From the NCBI RefSeq assembly GCF_009711975.1, contig NZ_VIKW01000009.1, forward strand, positions 199,781-263,780: a stretch of 64,000 bases of DNA. The letters run 5' to 3'. This document shows positions 18,317-26,777 of this stretch, one piece after another. The stretch comes from Anabaena sp. UHCC 0204. GTDB lineage: Bacteria > Cyanobacteriota > Cyanobacteriia > Cyanobacteriales > Nostocaceae. A model generated the notes under the pieces. It was not told where the DNA came from, ran no database searches, and saw only the letters and a program-made list of their open reading frames with translations. Positions within the stretch are counted from its first letter, which is position 1. Each line of letters starts with the position of its first letter. The position numbers were made by a program, and so were the translations under genes.

Positions 18317-20830
18317 GTGGCTAAACATCAATCAAAACAGCACTCACAACAACAAGTCTCTAGCGCAGAGACAAAAATTGCTGAAAACTCTTTCCAGGTG
18401 CAACTGCAAGAATTGCTAAACCAGAAAAAATATCGGCAGGCATTGGAAGAAATCAAGAAAAATCAGCGATCGCATCCTAATATAGAATTTACTCCCAAAG
18501 AATCAGAGATTTGGTTGCTACGGGGTCAGCAAGAATTTCAAAAACAAGATTTTAAACAGGCAGAAAAATCCTTTGGTCGCGCTCTAGAATTTGGTTTGGT
18601 GGGAGAAGTTCATTACTGGCAAGCTAGATGTTTGCTGGAGTTGAAGCAATTAGATGCAGCACTAAATTTGCTCAGAAATGTTTTTGAAGCAGGTACTCTA
18701 CCAAAAGAATACAGCATCTGTTACCTAAAACTCTTGTTACTCAAAGGAGATACCGCTACAGTTGAGCAGTTAATTCAGGAACAATCTAAACGCTTTAGTG
18801 CTGCCCAACTCCATTGGGTACGAGGCGTTCTGGCGCTAAAAAATGGGCAACCAGAAACAGCTTTGACATCTTTTTTGAAAATTAAGCGTGCTGTCACTGA
18901 TGGAGACTTGCCCCTAGCTTGGGTTGTTTATACTCAACAAATCAGCGGTAATTGGGATGCTGCGGCTGATCTTTTAGGGTTGAAATCGTCTTTATTTGGT
19001 CAACCAAAGTATTTAGAGCATCCAATTTTAGAACGCTTGGCAATTTTCCAACAGGGAAAAACAGCACAAGAACCCCTCAAATCTATAAATCCGCGAACAA
19101 CAGTAGATAAAAATATCCAAGAGGCATTAACGGTGTTGCAAATGCTGCAACTGATTGACCAAGCTGATCACCATGATGCCGCCCATTTGCTATTGAAGAT
19201 AGAGCGACGTTCCCCACGTTTTCCAGAACTAGAAAGTCTCCGTCCACTGCTATTGACCCTAGCCGGACAACAAGCACTGAATCAAGGAGAAACAAGCTGT
19301 GCTGAACTATTCTGGCAACCTTTGTTAACAGAGCAACCCTTTAACCCCCAACTGGCAATCAATCTCTTAGAAGTTTTCGATGCTAATGATCACGATCAAG
19401 AACGTCCACGTCTGTTGACTCGTTTTTTGAAGTGGTTAGAACAGGAAGCGAAACAAAAACCTCAAGAATGGCCTGCACAACGATTGAAAGCGACCCAAGC
19501 ACATCTCCACTGCTGGATGGCAGATGCTTACATGGCACTAGATCGTGAACGTGCAGCTTTGGGAGCTTTGCAACAAGCCGAACGCATCTGTCCCACATCG
19601 CCAGAGTTACTGGGGCGCAAGGGATTAATTGAGACCATGGAAGAAAATTATACTGAAGCGATCGCCCTGCTTACCCAATCATTAGAAAGTGGATGTCGGC
19701 ATGAAGAAGTTTATAGTACACTGCTGCACTGTTGGAATAGACTAGGTGACAGACAAGCATTCAATGAAGCTCGGCGCAAATTTGGCAAGCACTTTGGCGA
19801 TCTGAATATTGAACCTCAAATAGAAACATCGCCTTGGATAGATGCTTTATCTACGTTAAGTTATCCCTTATTTAGCCGGATGGTGGAGACAGAAAATCCA
19901 CGAGATCCGGCTATCCGTGCTTGTCAGATATTCGTGAATGCAGCCCAAAGTCCGCCCAATTCCGGTGGTCGAGTTTCATTAGACCAAAAAGCAGCAGCCA
20001 AAGTATGGGAAACTATTCTACAAAGATTAGCTGGTCAAGAACAAATTGCTGTATTGCAAGCGATCGCTCTTTCTATCCACCTCTTTGCTAAACGGGAAAA
20101 AGGGATCGCCGCTTTAATCAGTCAGTATAGGCAAAATTTGATTGACCTATCAATAGAATACCCAGAAGCCAGAGTTGCCAATTTAGTTGTTTTAGCTGTT
20201 AAAGAAAGTAGTCCCAAAAAATTAGAGCTTCCCGTCCGTTTCTACCTCGATACCATGCCCCAACCAGGCAATGCTCTAGCAAATATTCAACTCCAAGCAC
20301 GCCGTTTTGGTGAGATTACAAGCCTGATCCCTTTCCTAGATGAAGCACTACGTCGAGAACCACAAAACCCTCTATTGCTATTAGCTAGAGCCACTACTTA
20401 TGATGTAGATCATCCCAATTATGAACAATTAAAGCAGCAGGGATTTGAATTAGCCCGTCGTCTACAAGATGCTAAAGCATTACAAGCATTTCGGGAAGAA
20501 CAGGCATTTCTCAATAATAGAGAAACTCAGAGCGTCATGCCAGATCCAGAGCAATTTGACAATCTCAATATGTCAAATGTTGATGATTTATTGGAAGGGA
20601 TGCTTAAAAAATTATTGGGCAACAAAATGCCTAAAGCCGACTTTGAACGGATGCTTCCAGAACTAAAGAAAATGATGTTAAACAGAATGCCTGATTTCTC
20701 AGATGAGGAAGATGAAGATGAAGACGAAGATGATGATGAAATAGATTTAGACTTTATCTTTAGAAACGCATCATCTACATCTAAAAAACGCAAGGGTAGA
20801 AGAAAAGCAGGTTTTCAAGAATTGTTGTAA
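18317..20830 (+). CDS. large TPR-repeat protein of a chaperone cluster
   Basis: 837 residues from a GTG start with AGGAAG 9 nt upstream. Tetratricopeptide-type helix pairs run through the first 480 residues (IWLLRGQQEFQKQDFKQAEK and similar). The C-terminus is highly acidic (EEDEDEDEDDDEIDLDF) followed by a basic tail (KKRKGRRK). There is no signal peptide. It is followed in the same direction by a J-like protein (88 nt) and a GrpE, so it is likely a scaffold or client adaptor for an Hsp70 machine (inference). TPR proteins commonly bind Hsp70 tails, and an Hsp70 gene lies beyond the accessory island at 31438. Confidence 0.8.
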   Translation: MAKHQSKQHSQQQVSSAETKIAENSFQVQLQELLNQKKYRQALEEIKKNQRSHPNIEFTPKESEIWLLRGQQEFQKQDFKQAEKSFGRALEFGLVGEVHYWQARCLLELKQLDAALNLLRNVFEAGTLPKEYSICYLKLLLLKGDTATVEQLIQEQSKRFSAAQLHWVRGVLALKNGQPETALTSFLKIKRAVTDGDLPLAWVVYTQQISGNWDAAADLLGLKSSLFGQPKYLEHPILERLAIFQQGKTAQEPLKSINPRTTVDKNIQEALTVLQMLQLIDQADHHDAAHLLLKIERRSPRFPELESLRPLLLTLAGQQALNQGETSCAELFWQPLLTEQPFNPQLAINLLEVFDANDHDQERPRLLTRFLKWLEQEAKQKPQEWPAQRLKATQAHLHCWMADAYMALDRERAALGALQQAERICPTSPELLGRKGLIETMEENYTEAIALLTQSLESGCRHEEVYSTLLHCWNRLGDRQAFNEARRKFGKHFGDLNIEPQIETSPWIDALSTLSYPLFSRMVETENPRDPAIRACQIFVNAAQSPPNSGGRVSLDQKAAAKVWETILQRLAGQEQIAVLQAIALSIHLFAKREKGIAALISQYRQNLIDLSIEYPEARVANLVVLAVKESSPKKLELPVRFYLDTMPQPGNALANIQLQARRFGEITSLIPFLDEALRREPQNPLLLLARATTYDVDHPNYEQLKQQGFELARRLQDAKALQAFREEQAFLNNRETQSVMPDPEQFDNLNMSNVDDLLEGMLKKLLGNKMPKADFERMLPELKKMMLNRMPDFSDEEDEDEDEDDDEIDLDFIFRNASSTSKKRKGRRKAGFQELL

Positions 20831-20917
20831 AAGTTAGATATCAAGAATAATTGTAGCTTGCTTCCCGAAGGGTACGCAGATAAACACAGATAAAGACTGA
20901 TTAATTGGAAATTATTT

Positions 20918-21214
20918 ATGGCTGACAATTACGAACGTTTAGGTATTTCACCAGGAGCAACAAGCGCCCAAATTAAAGCGGCGTATCATACTAAGCTACG
21001 GGAATTTCCTGCTCATACTTATCCAGAAGAGTTTAAGGAAATTCGAGTAGCTTACGAGGCACTTCGTAAAGGAGATACAGGTCAACATGAGGATTTCTTG
21101 AAATTTCGTCCCCTAAAAGCAGAACTGAATCCAGAAATCTTAAAACAGGTGCAAGAAAAAGCCCTATCTCAACTAGAAGTTAGTTTAGATGATTTAATTC
21201 GTGCCACATTTTAA
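20918..21214 (+). CDS. J-domain-like protein lacking the HPD motif
   Basis: 98 residues. The first 60 match a J domain: YERLGISPGATSAQIKAAYH (helix I/II) and FKEIRVAYEALRKGD (helix III). The invariant HPD between helices II and III is replaced; the corresponding stretch is LREFPAHTYPEE. HPD is needed to stimulate Hsp70 ATPase, so this protein probably binds without activating, or serves as a regulator (inference). It lies between the TPR gene and a GrpE-like gene, all in the same direction. Confidence 0.8.
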   Translation: MADNYERLGISPGATSAQIKAAYHTKLREFPAHTYPEEFKEIRVAYEALRKGDTGQHEDFLKFRPLKAELNPEILKQVQEKALSQLEVSLDDLIRATF

Positions 21215-21235
21215 ATCATTGATAATGCCTACCAA

Positions 21236-21289
21236 GTATTTACCAATTACCAATTACCAATCACCAATCACCAATTACCAATTACCAAT
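21236..21289. repeat. heptameric tandem repeat before grpE-like start
   Basis: Units ACCAATT/ACCAATC with a 7-nt period run up to and into the likely ATG (21288) of the GrpE-like gene. They leave no normal ribosome site. The upstream in-frame ATG at 21201 would translate the repeat as TNYQSPITNYQ, which is not family-like. Confidence 0.8.
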
Positions 21290-22046
21290 GACAACTGACA
21301 AAGAAGCTTTATTTAGCAAATTTCTAGATTATTTACACTCAGAACAAGTACCCCCTGAATATTTAGGTGAAGCACCATCATCTGCTAATTCCTTTGATCC
21401 CTATCAAATGGTGGCTGAATGGACTGCTCTACGTCATGAAATGAAGCAACAGGGTAAATTATTGCGTTCTACTCAAGATGCTTTGGTGCAAGCATTGGAC
21501 GTAACTCGTGCAGATCAACAACATCTGCAAATACGTCTGGAAGAAAGTCAAAAACAAGCATTGGATAAATTTGAGCAGCAGCAGGAGAAATTCCTCAAAG
21601 ATTTACTGGGTATTGTGGATGCTTTAGATCAGGCTTGTACTTACTGGCAAGGGGAACTAGAAGCATTATCTACTACCTCAAACTCAAAACCATTAATACA
21701 AAAAGGCTTCTGGCAAAAGCTATTAGATTGGATTAATGGTAATTATACTGAATCTAATGAGATAGACAAATTACCAATGTCAGAATCATTAACGGAAATT
21801 TTCACCAGCAATCAACAGGGAGTAGAGTTAATTAGGCGATCGCTTTTAGAAATACTCAAACAACGCCGTGTTGTTCCCATTGTCGCCCAGGGTAAACCTT
21901 TTGACTCCCAAACAATGTATGCTGTAGGTCGTCAATCAAGGGCAGATGTCACAGAAAATACGGTGATTCAGGAAGTAGTCAGGGGTTATTTATGCGGAGA
22001 TAAAGTCTTGAGAGAAGCACAGGTAATTGTAGCGACACAAAAATAG
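21288..22046 (+). CDS. GrpE-family nucleotide exchange factor, second copy
   Basis: 252 residues from the ATG at 21288 (MTTDKEALFSKFLDYLHSEQ), chosen because the upstream extension is only translated repeat DNA. A long coiled coil (about residues 60-125, MKQQGKLLRSTQDALVQALD, then RLEESQKQALDKFEQQQEKF) leads to the GrpE beta domain: RRVVPIVAQGKPFDSQTMYA and VVRGYLCGDKVLREAQVIVA. It is more divergent and longer in the middle than the housekeeping GrpE at 9129. It probably serves the alternative Hsp70 at 31438 rather than DnaK (inference from gene order and divergence). Confidence 0.85.
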   Translation: MTTDKEALFSKFLDYLHSEQVPPEYLGEAPSSANSFDPYQMVAEWTALRHEMKQQGKLLRSTQDALVQALDVTRADQQHLQIRLEESQKQALDKFEQQQEKFLKDLLGIVDALDQACTYWQGELEALSTTSNSKPLIQKGFWQKLLDWINGNYTESNEIDKLPMSESLTEIFTSNQQGVELIRRSLLEILKQRRVVPIVAQGKPFDSQTMYAVGRQSRADVTENTVIQEVVRGYLCGDKVLREAQVIVATQK

Positions 22047-22146
22047 AGGAGTAACTTATTCAGAGCGAAATCCTAGTTGAAAGATGTCCGCTGAATTGCT
22101 TTATTTCGGTAAAATATACGAATGCAACTAATGATTGTAAAAACCT

Positions 22147-22377
22147 ATGAACTACCGAGACATCATTACAATTGAGCCTGGAAAACGCAGTGGTAAACCT
22201 TGTGTCCGTGGTTTGCGGATTACGGTCTATGAAGTGCTTGAATATCTGGCTTCTGAGATGACTGAAGCAGAAATTCTCGCCGATTTTCCTGATCTGACAC
22301 GAGAGGATTTAAAGGCCTGCATTGCTTATGCTGCTGATCGTGAGCGTCGGTTTATGACCACGCCATTATCTGCATGA
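22147..22377 (+). CDS. DUF433 antitoxin
   Basis: 76 residues: DIITIEPGKRSGKPCVRGLR, ITVYEVLEYLASEMTEAEIL and ADFPDLTREDLKACIAYAAD are the full DUF433 signature, a winged-helix-like antitoxin. Family partners are DUF5615 PIN-like toxins encoded immediately downstream. Here the ATG of the toxin still overlaps the stop (ATGA at 22374-22377), but the toxin is interrupted by an IS605-type remnant. The antitoxin itself is intact. Confidence 0.9.
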   Translation: MNYRDIITIEPGKRSGKPCVRGLRITVYEVLEYLASEMTEAEILADFPDLTREDLKACIAYAADRERRFMTTPLSA

Positions 22378-22383
22378 AATTAC

Positions 22384-22872
22384 AAGAGCATCCGGTAAGA
22401 GTAAAGCTCAGTGTCTTTAGACCTGAGATATAAGCGACTCGTGCAGTTCGGCAAGCTCACTGACCACGGTTTTAACCGCATAGAGTCTTTCTTTTCATGA
22501 AGATTGGTTGAGATGCGCGAAGTTTTGTTATCTTTGCTCTCAATGATGTTATACTGTTCACAACAGGAATGGTAATCAACCTGTATAAAAACCTAACTGC
22601 CTAACGGCTTTTCTGGTCCTTGACAACTGAAGATATGGGTTCTATTCCATAGTTCTAGTGACTGCCCTCCGAATAGGTAAAATCTTCATGGGAGCTAGAC
22701 GACACAGAATTATAAACTCAATCAAAATTTGCAGTAATGCAACTACCTTCGGGCAGAGGGAAAGTTAACGCTTGGGGAGAGAACCACCTCTGGCTTAGAT
22801 ACCGCAAGGGTTCTAAGTTAAGTGGACTCGTTGAACCAAGAATCTCAGTGGCTTTAGCCCTGAGAGTGTCAA
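22384..22872 (+). mobile_element. 489-bp TnpB-less IS605-type element with omega-RNA-like right end
   Basis: It is inserted directly after TTAC (22380-22383) without target duplication, as IS200/IS605 single-strand transposons do. The left end has the hairpin CTCAGTGTCTTTAGACCTGAG near 22408-22428. The right end has the hairpin CTCAGTGGCTTTAGCCCTGAG near 22845-22865, followed by AGTGTCAA. No tnpA or tnpB survives; only a trace of the tnpB 3' end (VNAWGENHLWLR) is readable before the right end. A segment at about 22565-22604 matches the remnant at 17963-18142. Confidence 0.85.
22720..22872 (+). ncRNA. possible solo omega RNA
   Basis: The conserved right-end region of the element, ending GAGAGTGTCAA, has the layout of a TnpB guide-RNA scaffold. 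The guide that would follow is 22873-22892 (TTTTCGATGAAAACTTGTCG), which is toxin-gene sequence. It could be used by the TnpB encoded at 10085 only if the scaffolds are compatible, which I cannot judge by eye. Confidence 0.4.
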
Positions 22873-23221
22873 TTTTCGATGAAAACTTGTCGCCCAAGTT
22901 GCCAAACCGTTTAAGCGATCTTTTCCCAAATTCGCTTCACGTTCGAGATGTGGGTATGAAAGCAACGACTGACCCAGTAGTTTGGAACTATGCAAAAGAC
23001 AATAATTTGATGATTGTCTCGAAAGATGCGGATATGCACGACCTGAGCTTAATCTTTGGAAATCCACCTAAAGTTATTTGGCTTCGTCTTGGAAACTGTT
23101 CGACATTACAAATTGAAAATCTGCTGCGCCGGAATTTTAACGCGATTAAATTATTTCATGAAGATGAGAATTTATCGCTGCTTGCTCTCTCATGATGCAC
23201 CTACGCAAATACAAATATTAA

Positions 23222-23262
23222 GCGATCGCCTAGAAATCACGACTCACAGTAATTGCGATCGC
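23222..23262. repeat. HIP1-bounded 33-nt repeat unit
   Basis: GCGATCGC at 23222 and again 33 nt later at 23255, enclosing CTAGAAATCACGACTCACAG. It is the same unit as the tandem array at 24923-25062, with others at 27729-27769 and 28525-28556. Confidence 0.75.
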
Positions 23263-23283
23263 TTCTCTTGCCGCCGGTATCGC

Positions 23284-23925
23284 CTAACTCCTCAAATCGC
23301 CAATATAAGCCCCAATTTGTTTAAGTCCCTGCAAAACTTGGATACGTTCTGCTGTATTTTCAAGTAACCGATAAGTTTGAGATCGCGTATATTGAGGGAC
23401 ATTTTGGTGGCGATCGCATTTCAAGAACAATACTTCTCTGCCATTTGTCACCATTCCATAGCAACTTGACTGCAAATTAGGCGCGCTCAATAAGTAGGTC
23501 AGTGCTTGGGGAATTCCTGCGGTAACGTCCAGCTTTGCAGGTTTTGATTCGATTACCAAAATCCAAAAACTATCTTGGATTACCAAAATATCAATTCTGC
23601 CTTGAACCGCCATAGCATTAGCTTCATCAACAACTTCGATACTGGTACTTACTTCTGCTTTTACCAAAAAAGGAGATTGATAGAAACCAGCCAAATCTAG
23701 CAATGGCGACACCACGACAAGCTTAACAATTTCTTCGAGTGGCGCTTCCTCCTGACTGAGATAGTTATAGTTGCGAGTGAGGCGATCTAGTCCTTGTAGT
23801 TCTGCTTCGGTTAGTGTTGGTGAATTATTTAACCATTCATCAAAAAAGCGATCGCTAGAGTTGAGTCTTAAACCAAAGGTTTGACGGAGATTGCTAAGGG
23901 TAAGGCTACTAGCATTTGTAATCAC
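23284..23925 (-). CDS. solo PD-(D/E)XK nuclease-like protein (HsdR N-terminal type)
   Basis: 213 residues. The core VQGRIDILVIQDSFWILVIE, then SKPAKLDVTAGIPQAL, has the D...E-x-K arrangement of restriction-like nucleases; the E is in VIESK and the D in GRID. The C-terminal half (CYGMVTNGREVLFLKCD) matches the type I restriction R-subunit N-terminal family that is common as solo genes in cyanobacteria. No helicase or methylase accompanies it. It sits within the TA island, so it could be a defence relic or a stand-alone nuclease. Confidence 0.65.
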   Translation of the reverse strand: MITNASSLTLSNLRQTFGLRLNSSDRFFDEWLNNSPTLTEAELQGLDRLTRNYNYLSQEEAPLEEIVKLVVVSPLLDLAGFYQSPFLVKAEVSTSIEVVDEANAMAVQGRIDILVIQDSFWILVIESKPAKLDVTAGIPQALTYLLSAPNLQSSCYGMVTNGREVLFLKCDRHQNVPQYTRSQTYRLLENTAERIQVLQGLKQIGAYIGDLRS

Positions 23926-24154
23926 AGTTAAATCCTTGTAGTAATTACATGAAGTTTAGAAGTTTAGGAATTTGATTTGGGTTCTAATACTTAATATACG
24001 ATACATACGAGGAAAAGAGCGATTACTAGGTCGCGCTAGTTCCCTCCGGGACGCTTTGCGTTGGCGTTAGCAATACGCGATCGCCCTATGAGGAAACTAT
24101 TTGAGAACTACTTAACTTTGAATTTTTTGAGCTATAGTATTGTCATACAGAGTT

Positions 24155-24433
24155 ATGACAAGCAAAAATATGAGAGTTAATGCAAGGCTCGATAGCGATC
24201 GCGCTAGTAAGTTTAATTACATTCGCCAGCGGACAAATCAAGGTGTGTCTGACATTATGAAAGTGGCGATCGATCTTTATTATGAAAAATTACATCAAGA
24301 ATCCCCTGTAAAACCTTTGCAACTCCTTAGAGAATCAGGGCTGATTGGTTGTGCTGAAGGAGACTCTGATTTGTCGGTTAATTACAAGCAATATCTCACT
24401 GAAAGTCTTAACGAAAAATATGGTCATCGTTGA
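24155..24433 (+). CDS. antitoxin of VapBC-like pair (ribbon-helix-helix type)
   Basis: About 92 residues from the ATG at 24155; a TTG at 24140 and an ATG at 24170 are alternatives. The start NMRVNARLDSDRASKFNYIR and the helix TNQGVSDIMKVAIDLYYEKL fit CopG/ribbon-helix-helix antitoxins. The 3' end overlaps the PIN toxin start at 24420 by 14 nt. A TATAGT box at 24133-24138 just upstream may be the promoter -10. Confidence 0.75.
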   Translation: MTSKNMRVNARLDSDRASKFNYIRQRTNQGVSDIMKVAIDLYYEKLHQESPVKPLQLLRESGLIGCAEGDSDLSVNYKQYLTESLNEKYGHR

Positions 24434-24839
24434 TTCTGGCTTTTGGATAGCACTAATCAATCGCCGTGATGATTATCATGTTCTCGCTCAAGAAGTTCTA
24501 GATACGATTGATGAGCCTCTGGTTACAACATGGTGTGTGATTACGGAAGCTTGTCATATTCTCTTGAAACATACAGGCACAAATGCTCAACAGACGTTTA
24601 TTCATAGTTTAGAAATTGGTGCTTTTGAGGTTTTTGATCTCAACGTTCAAGATGGGAAAAGAATCAGTGAATTGATGAATCAATATAGTTCTCTGCCAAT
24701 GGATTTAGCGGACGCTTCATTGATTATTCTTGCTGAACATTTGGGGCATGGGCGGATTCTATCTGTTGATTTTCGGGACTTTAATACTTACCGCTGGAAA
24801 AATCGTCATCCTTTTGAGAATTTGATGTCTATTAACTAA
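24420..24839 (+). CDS. PIN-domain RNase toxin (VapC-like)
   Basis: 139 residues from the ATG at 24420, chosen because MVIVDSGFWIALINRRD is the canonical PIN start; a longer frame from 24345 only adds out-of-family residues. Active-site acidic residues are seen in VIVDSGFW (D), WCVITEACHIL (E), MDLADASLIILAE (D) and LSVDFRDF (D). It overlaps its antitoxin by 14 nt. It is expected to cleave RNA when the antitoxin is lost. Confidence 0.88.
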   Translation: MVIVDSGFWIALINRRDDYHVLAQEVLDTIDEPLVTTWCVITEACHILLKHTGTNAQQTFIHSLEIGAFEVFDLNVQDGKRISELMNQYSSLPMDLADASLIILAEHLGHGRILSVDFRDFNTYRWKNRHPFENLMSIN

Positions 24840-25181
24840 AAATCATGACTCACAGTAATTGCGATTCCTACGAAGTGCTTCGCTATCGCCCTCAGTAAAT
24901 ATTTAACAGATAGATAATTGAAGCGATCGCCTAAAAATTACGACTCACAGGAATAGCGATCGCCTAAAAATTACGACTCACAGGAATAGCGATCGCCTAA
25001 TAATCACAACTCACAGGAATAGCGATCGCCTAATAATCACAACTCACAGGAATAGCGATCGCATACTACAAAACCTTTAGCAGATAGATAATTGAGGCGA
25101 TCGCGTTTGAATTAGAGTTAAAATCTATAGTAATTTATGGTTAACGCCAAAATTACAATGTAATTGAGTAGGAACCGTATA
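24840..25181. other. repeat-filled intergenic region
   Basis: It holds a palindromic-type repeat near 24861-24893 (TCCTACGAAGTGCTTCGC) and the tandem HIP1 array described separately. The array is bracketed by two copies of AGATAGATAATTG at about 24910 and 25082. No gene is seen. The promoter of the ATPase gene should lie after 25090. Confidence 0.6.
24923..25062. repeat. 33-nt tandem repeat with a HIP1 site in every unit
   Basis: GCGATCGC occurs at 24923, 24956, 24989, 25022 and 25055, exactly 33 nt apart. Each unit continues CTAAAAATTACGACTCACAG or the variant CTAATAATCACAACTCACAG, then GAATA. There are four full units plus a last HIP1 octamer. Single copies lie at 23222, 27729 and 28525. 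Confidence 0.95.
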
Positions 25182-26777
25182 ATGGCACTGACCTTTCAAA
25201 AGCTAGAGCTAGGAAGAAGCTTAGACGTTTTTCCAAATCAGGCTCGTAACACGGGTTATCTAAGCCCCGATAATTGGGATGATTACGGTTATAAGACCTT
25301 ATTTAACCTCACAATCTTTGATGAGCAAGGTAATGAGCAGACTATCGGTAACATTAAAATAGGCTTTGTTGGTCAAGGTACGGGATGGACTCAAGAACAA
25401 ATTCCAGAGCAATTTGAGGTGTTGCCCGAAAATTTTTATTCTCTTGGTCAGGATGCTGATTACTACAAAAATGTAGTAGAAAAACTTTCTCAAGAAATAG
25501 CTATTAATGTTCTCACTGCTCTCGGCGATGTTGTACATGATTCTAATCGCCTTCAACTTGCTGAAAACAAAGACGCTTTTCAGACTTCTTTACTTAGGTT
25601 TGTGAACCGCACGTCCATTGACAACCAATTCAGAAGAATTTTGCGCGATGAAGCACAACTCACTGAATACAATTTCTATTATGAGAAGGAAGCCGATGAA
25701 CGTTATTCTGGCATAAAAGTCGAGTTTTCTGTTGAGCCAAATACTAAACCTTCTTCCAATATCCATATATTAATTGGTCGTAATGGAGTAGGAAAAACAA
25801 CCCTGCTGAATAATATGGTTAATGCGCTTCTTCCTGCGAGAGGTACTATGGAAGAAACAGGATATTTTTCTATTCCATCATCATCGAATACAACTACCCG
25901 AATCAAGAATAATTACTTTGCTGGCGTTGTTTCTATTTCATTTAGTGCCTTTGATCTTTTTACTCCTCCTAATGATCAGCCTAATACTCGTGCTGGAATG
26001 CGCTATTACTATGTAGGGCTTAAAAAGCGTTTTGCTCAACAAGGTGATGAGACTTTGGGTCTTAAAAATAAAGACGATTTATGTCACGATTTTACAGGCA
26101 GTCTAAAAATATGTCTTGCGTTAATGGCGAAAAAAGCTCGGTGGATAAATGCGGTTAGGACTTTAGAATCAGATTTTAATTTTGCCGAAATGGATTTGTG
26201 TAACCTTGCTAATGTATATGCTGCGGATCAATCTGACAATCAACAGACGTTTTCTGAAAGAGCAAAAGCGCTTTTCAACCGAATGAGTTCAGGTCATGCT
26301 ATTGTACTTTTAACCGTTACAAAGCTTGTTGAAACAGTTGAAGAAAAAACTTTAGTCCTGCTTGATGAACCCGAAAGCCATCTTCATCCACCATTATTAT
26401 CAGCATTCACGCGAGCGTTATCTGATTTGCTGGTTAATCGTAATGGTGTAGCGATCATCGCAACCCATTCGCCAGTGGTGTTACAAGAAGTGCCTAAATC
26501 TTGCGTTTCGATACTACGAAGAACTAGGCTCATTGCAAATGTTGATAGACCAGAAAGTGAGACATTTGCAGAAAATGTGGGGATTTTAACGCGAGAGGTT
26601 TTCGGATTAGAAGTTTCCAAATCTGGATTTCACAACTTATTGGAGAACTCTGTCGCTGAAGGTAAGAGCTACGAAGAAGTAGAACAAGAATATCAGCATC
26701 AACTTGGTTTTGAGGGGAAAACTATTTTACGTTCGATGATAATGATTAGAGATTCGCAATTGGGAGCTATCGAATGA
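25182..26777 (+). CDS. AAA/ABC-type ATPase, Septu PtuA-like
   Basis: 531 residues from the ATG at 25182 with TAGGAA as ribosome site; an upstream TTG at 25164 is less likely. Walker A is ILIGRNGVGKTTLLNNM near residue 200. Walker B is TLVLLDEPESHLHPPLLSAF, followed by VAIIATHSPVVLQEVP, the OLD/SMC-like ABC pattern. The N-terminal 180 residues are unique. The stop overlaps the start of an HNH nuclease gene by 4 nt. An ABC-ATPase plus HNH pair is the composition of Septu (PtuA-PtuB) anti-phage systems. I infer defence, with the ATPase sensing and the HNH protein cutting nucleic acid. Confidence 0.75.
   Translation: MALTFQKLELGRSLDVFPNQARNTGYLSPDNWDDYGYKTLFNLTIFDEQGNEQTIGNIKIGFVGQGTGWTQEQIPEQFEVLPENFYSLGQDADYYKNVVEKLSQEIAINVLTALGDVVHDSNRLQLAENKDAFQTSLLRFVNRTSIDNQFRRILRDEAQLTEYNFYYEKEADERYSGIKVEFSVEPNTKPSSNIHILIGRNGVGKTTLLNNMVNALLPARGTMEETGYFSIPSSSNTTTRIKNNYFAGVVSISFSAFDLFTPPNDQPNTRAGMRYYYVGLKKRFAQQGDETLGLKNKDDLCHDFTGSLKICLALMAKKARWINAVRTLESDFNFAEMDLCNLANVYAADQSDNQQTFSERAKALFNRMSSGHAIVLLTVTKLVETVEEKTLVLLDEPESHLHPPLLSAFTRALSDLLVNRNGVAIIATHSPVVLQEVPKSCVSILRRTRLIANVDRPESETFAENVGILTREVFGLEVSKSGFHNLLENSVAEGKSYEEVEQEYQHQLGFEGKTILRSMIMIRDSQLGAIE

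Larger units (their letters stand above)
22374..23195 (+). pseudogene. DUF5615 PIN-like toxin gene split by an IS605-type element
   Basis: Codons 1-3 and one base of codon 4 (ATGAAATTAC, 22374-22383) are separated from the rest (22873-23195) by 489 bp. Joining the two parts gives MKLLFDENLSPKLPNRLSDL, the standard N-terminus of DUF5615. RDVGMKATTDPVVWNYAKDN, LMIVSKDADMHDL and PPKVIWLRLGNCST follow, about 110 residues in all. The key acidic residues are in FDEN and SKDAD. The toxin moiety is intact apart from the insertion, but the present 22737-23195 frame only fuses element sequence to it. The insertion probably abolishes toxin production. Confidence 0.9.

Noticed and set aside
22737-23195. 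152-codon frame taken as one gene
   Set aside because: Its first 46 codons are element right-end sequence; only from 22873 on is it the DUF5615 toxin. Treated as an interrupted gene.
24923-25062. Possible second CRISPR array
   Set aside because: The units are a continuous 33-nt tandem repeat; the parts between HIP1 octamers are almost identical, so there are no spacers, and there are no cas genes nearby.
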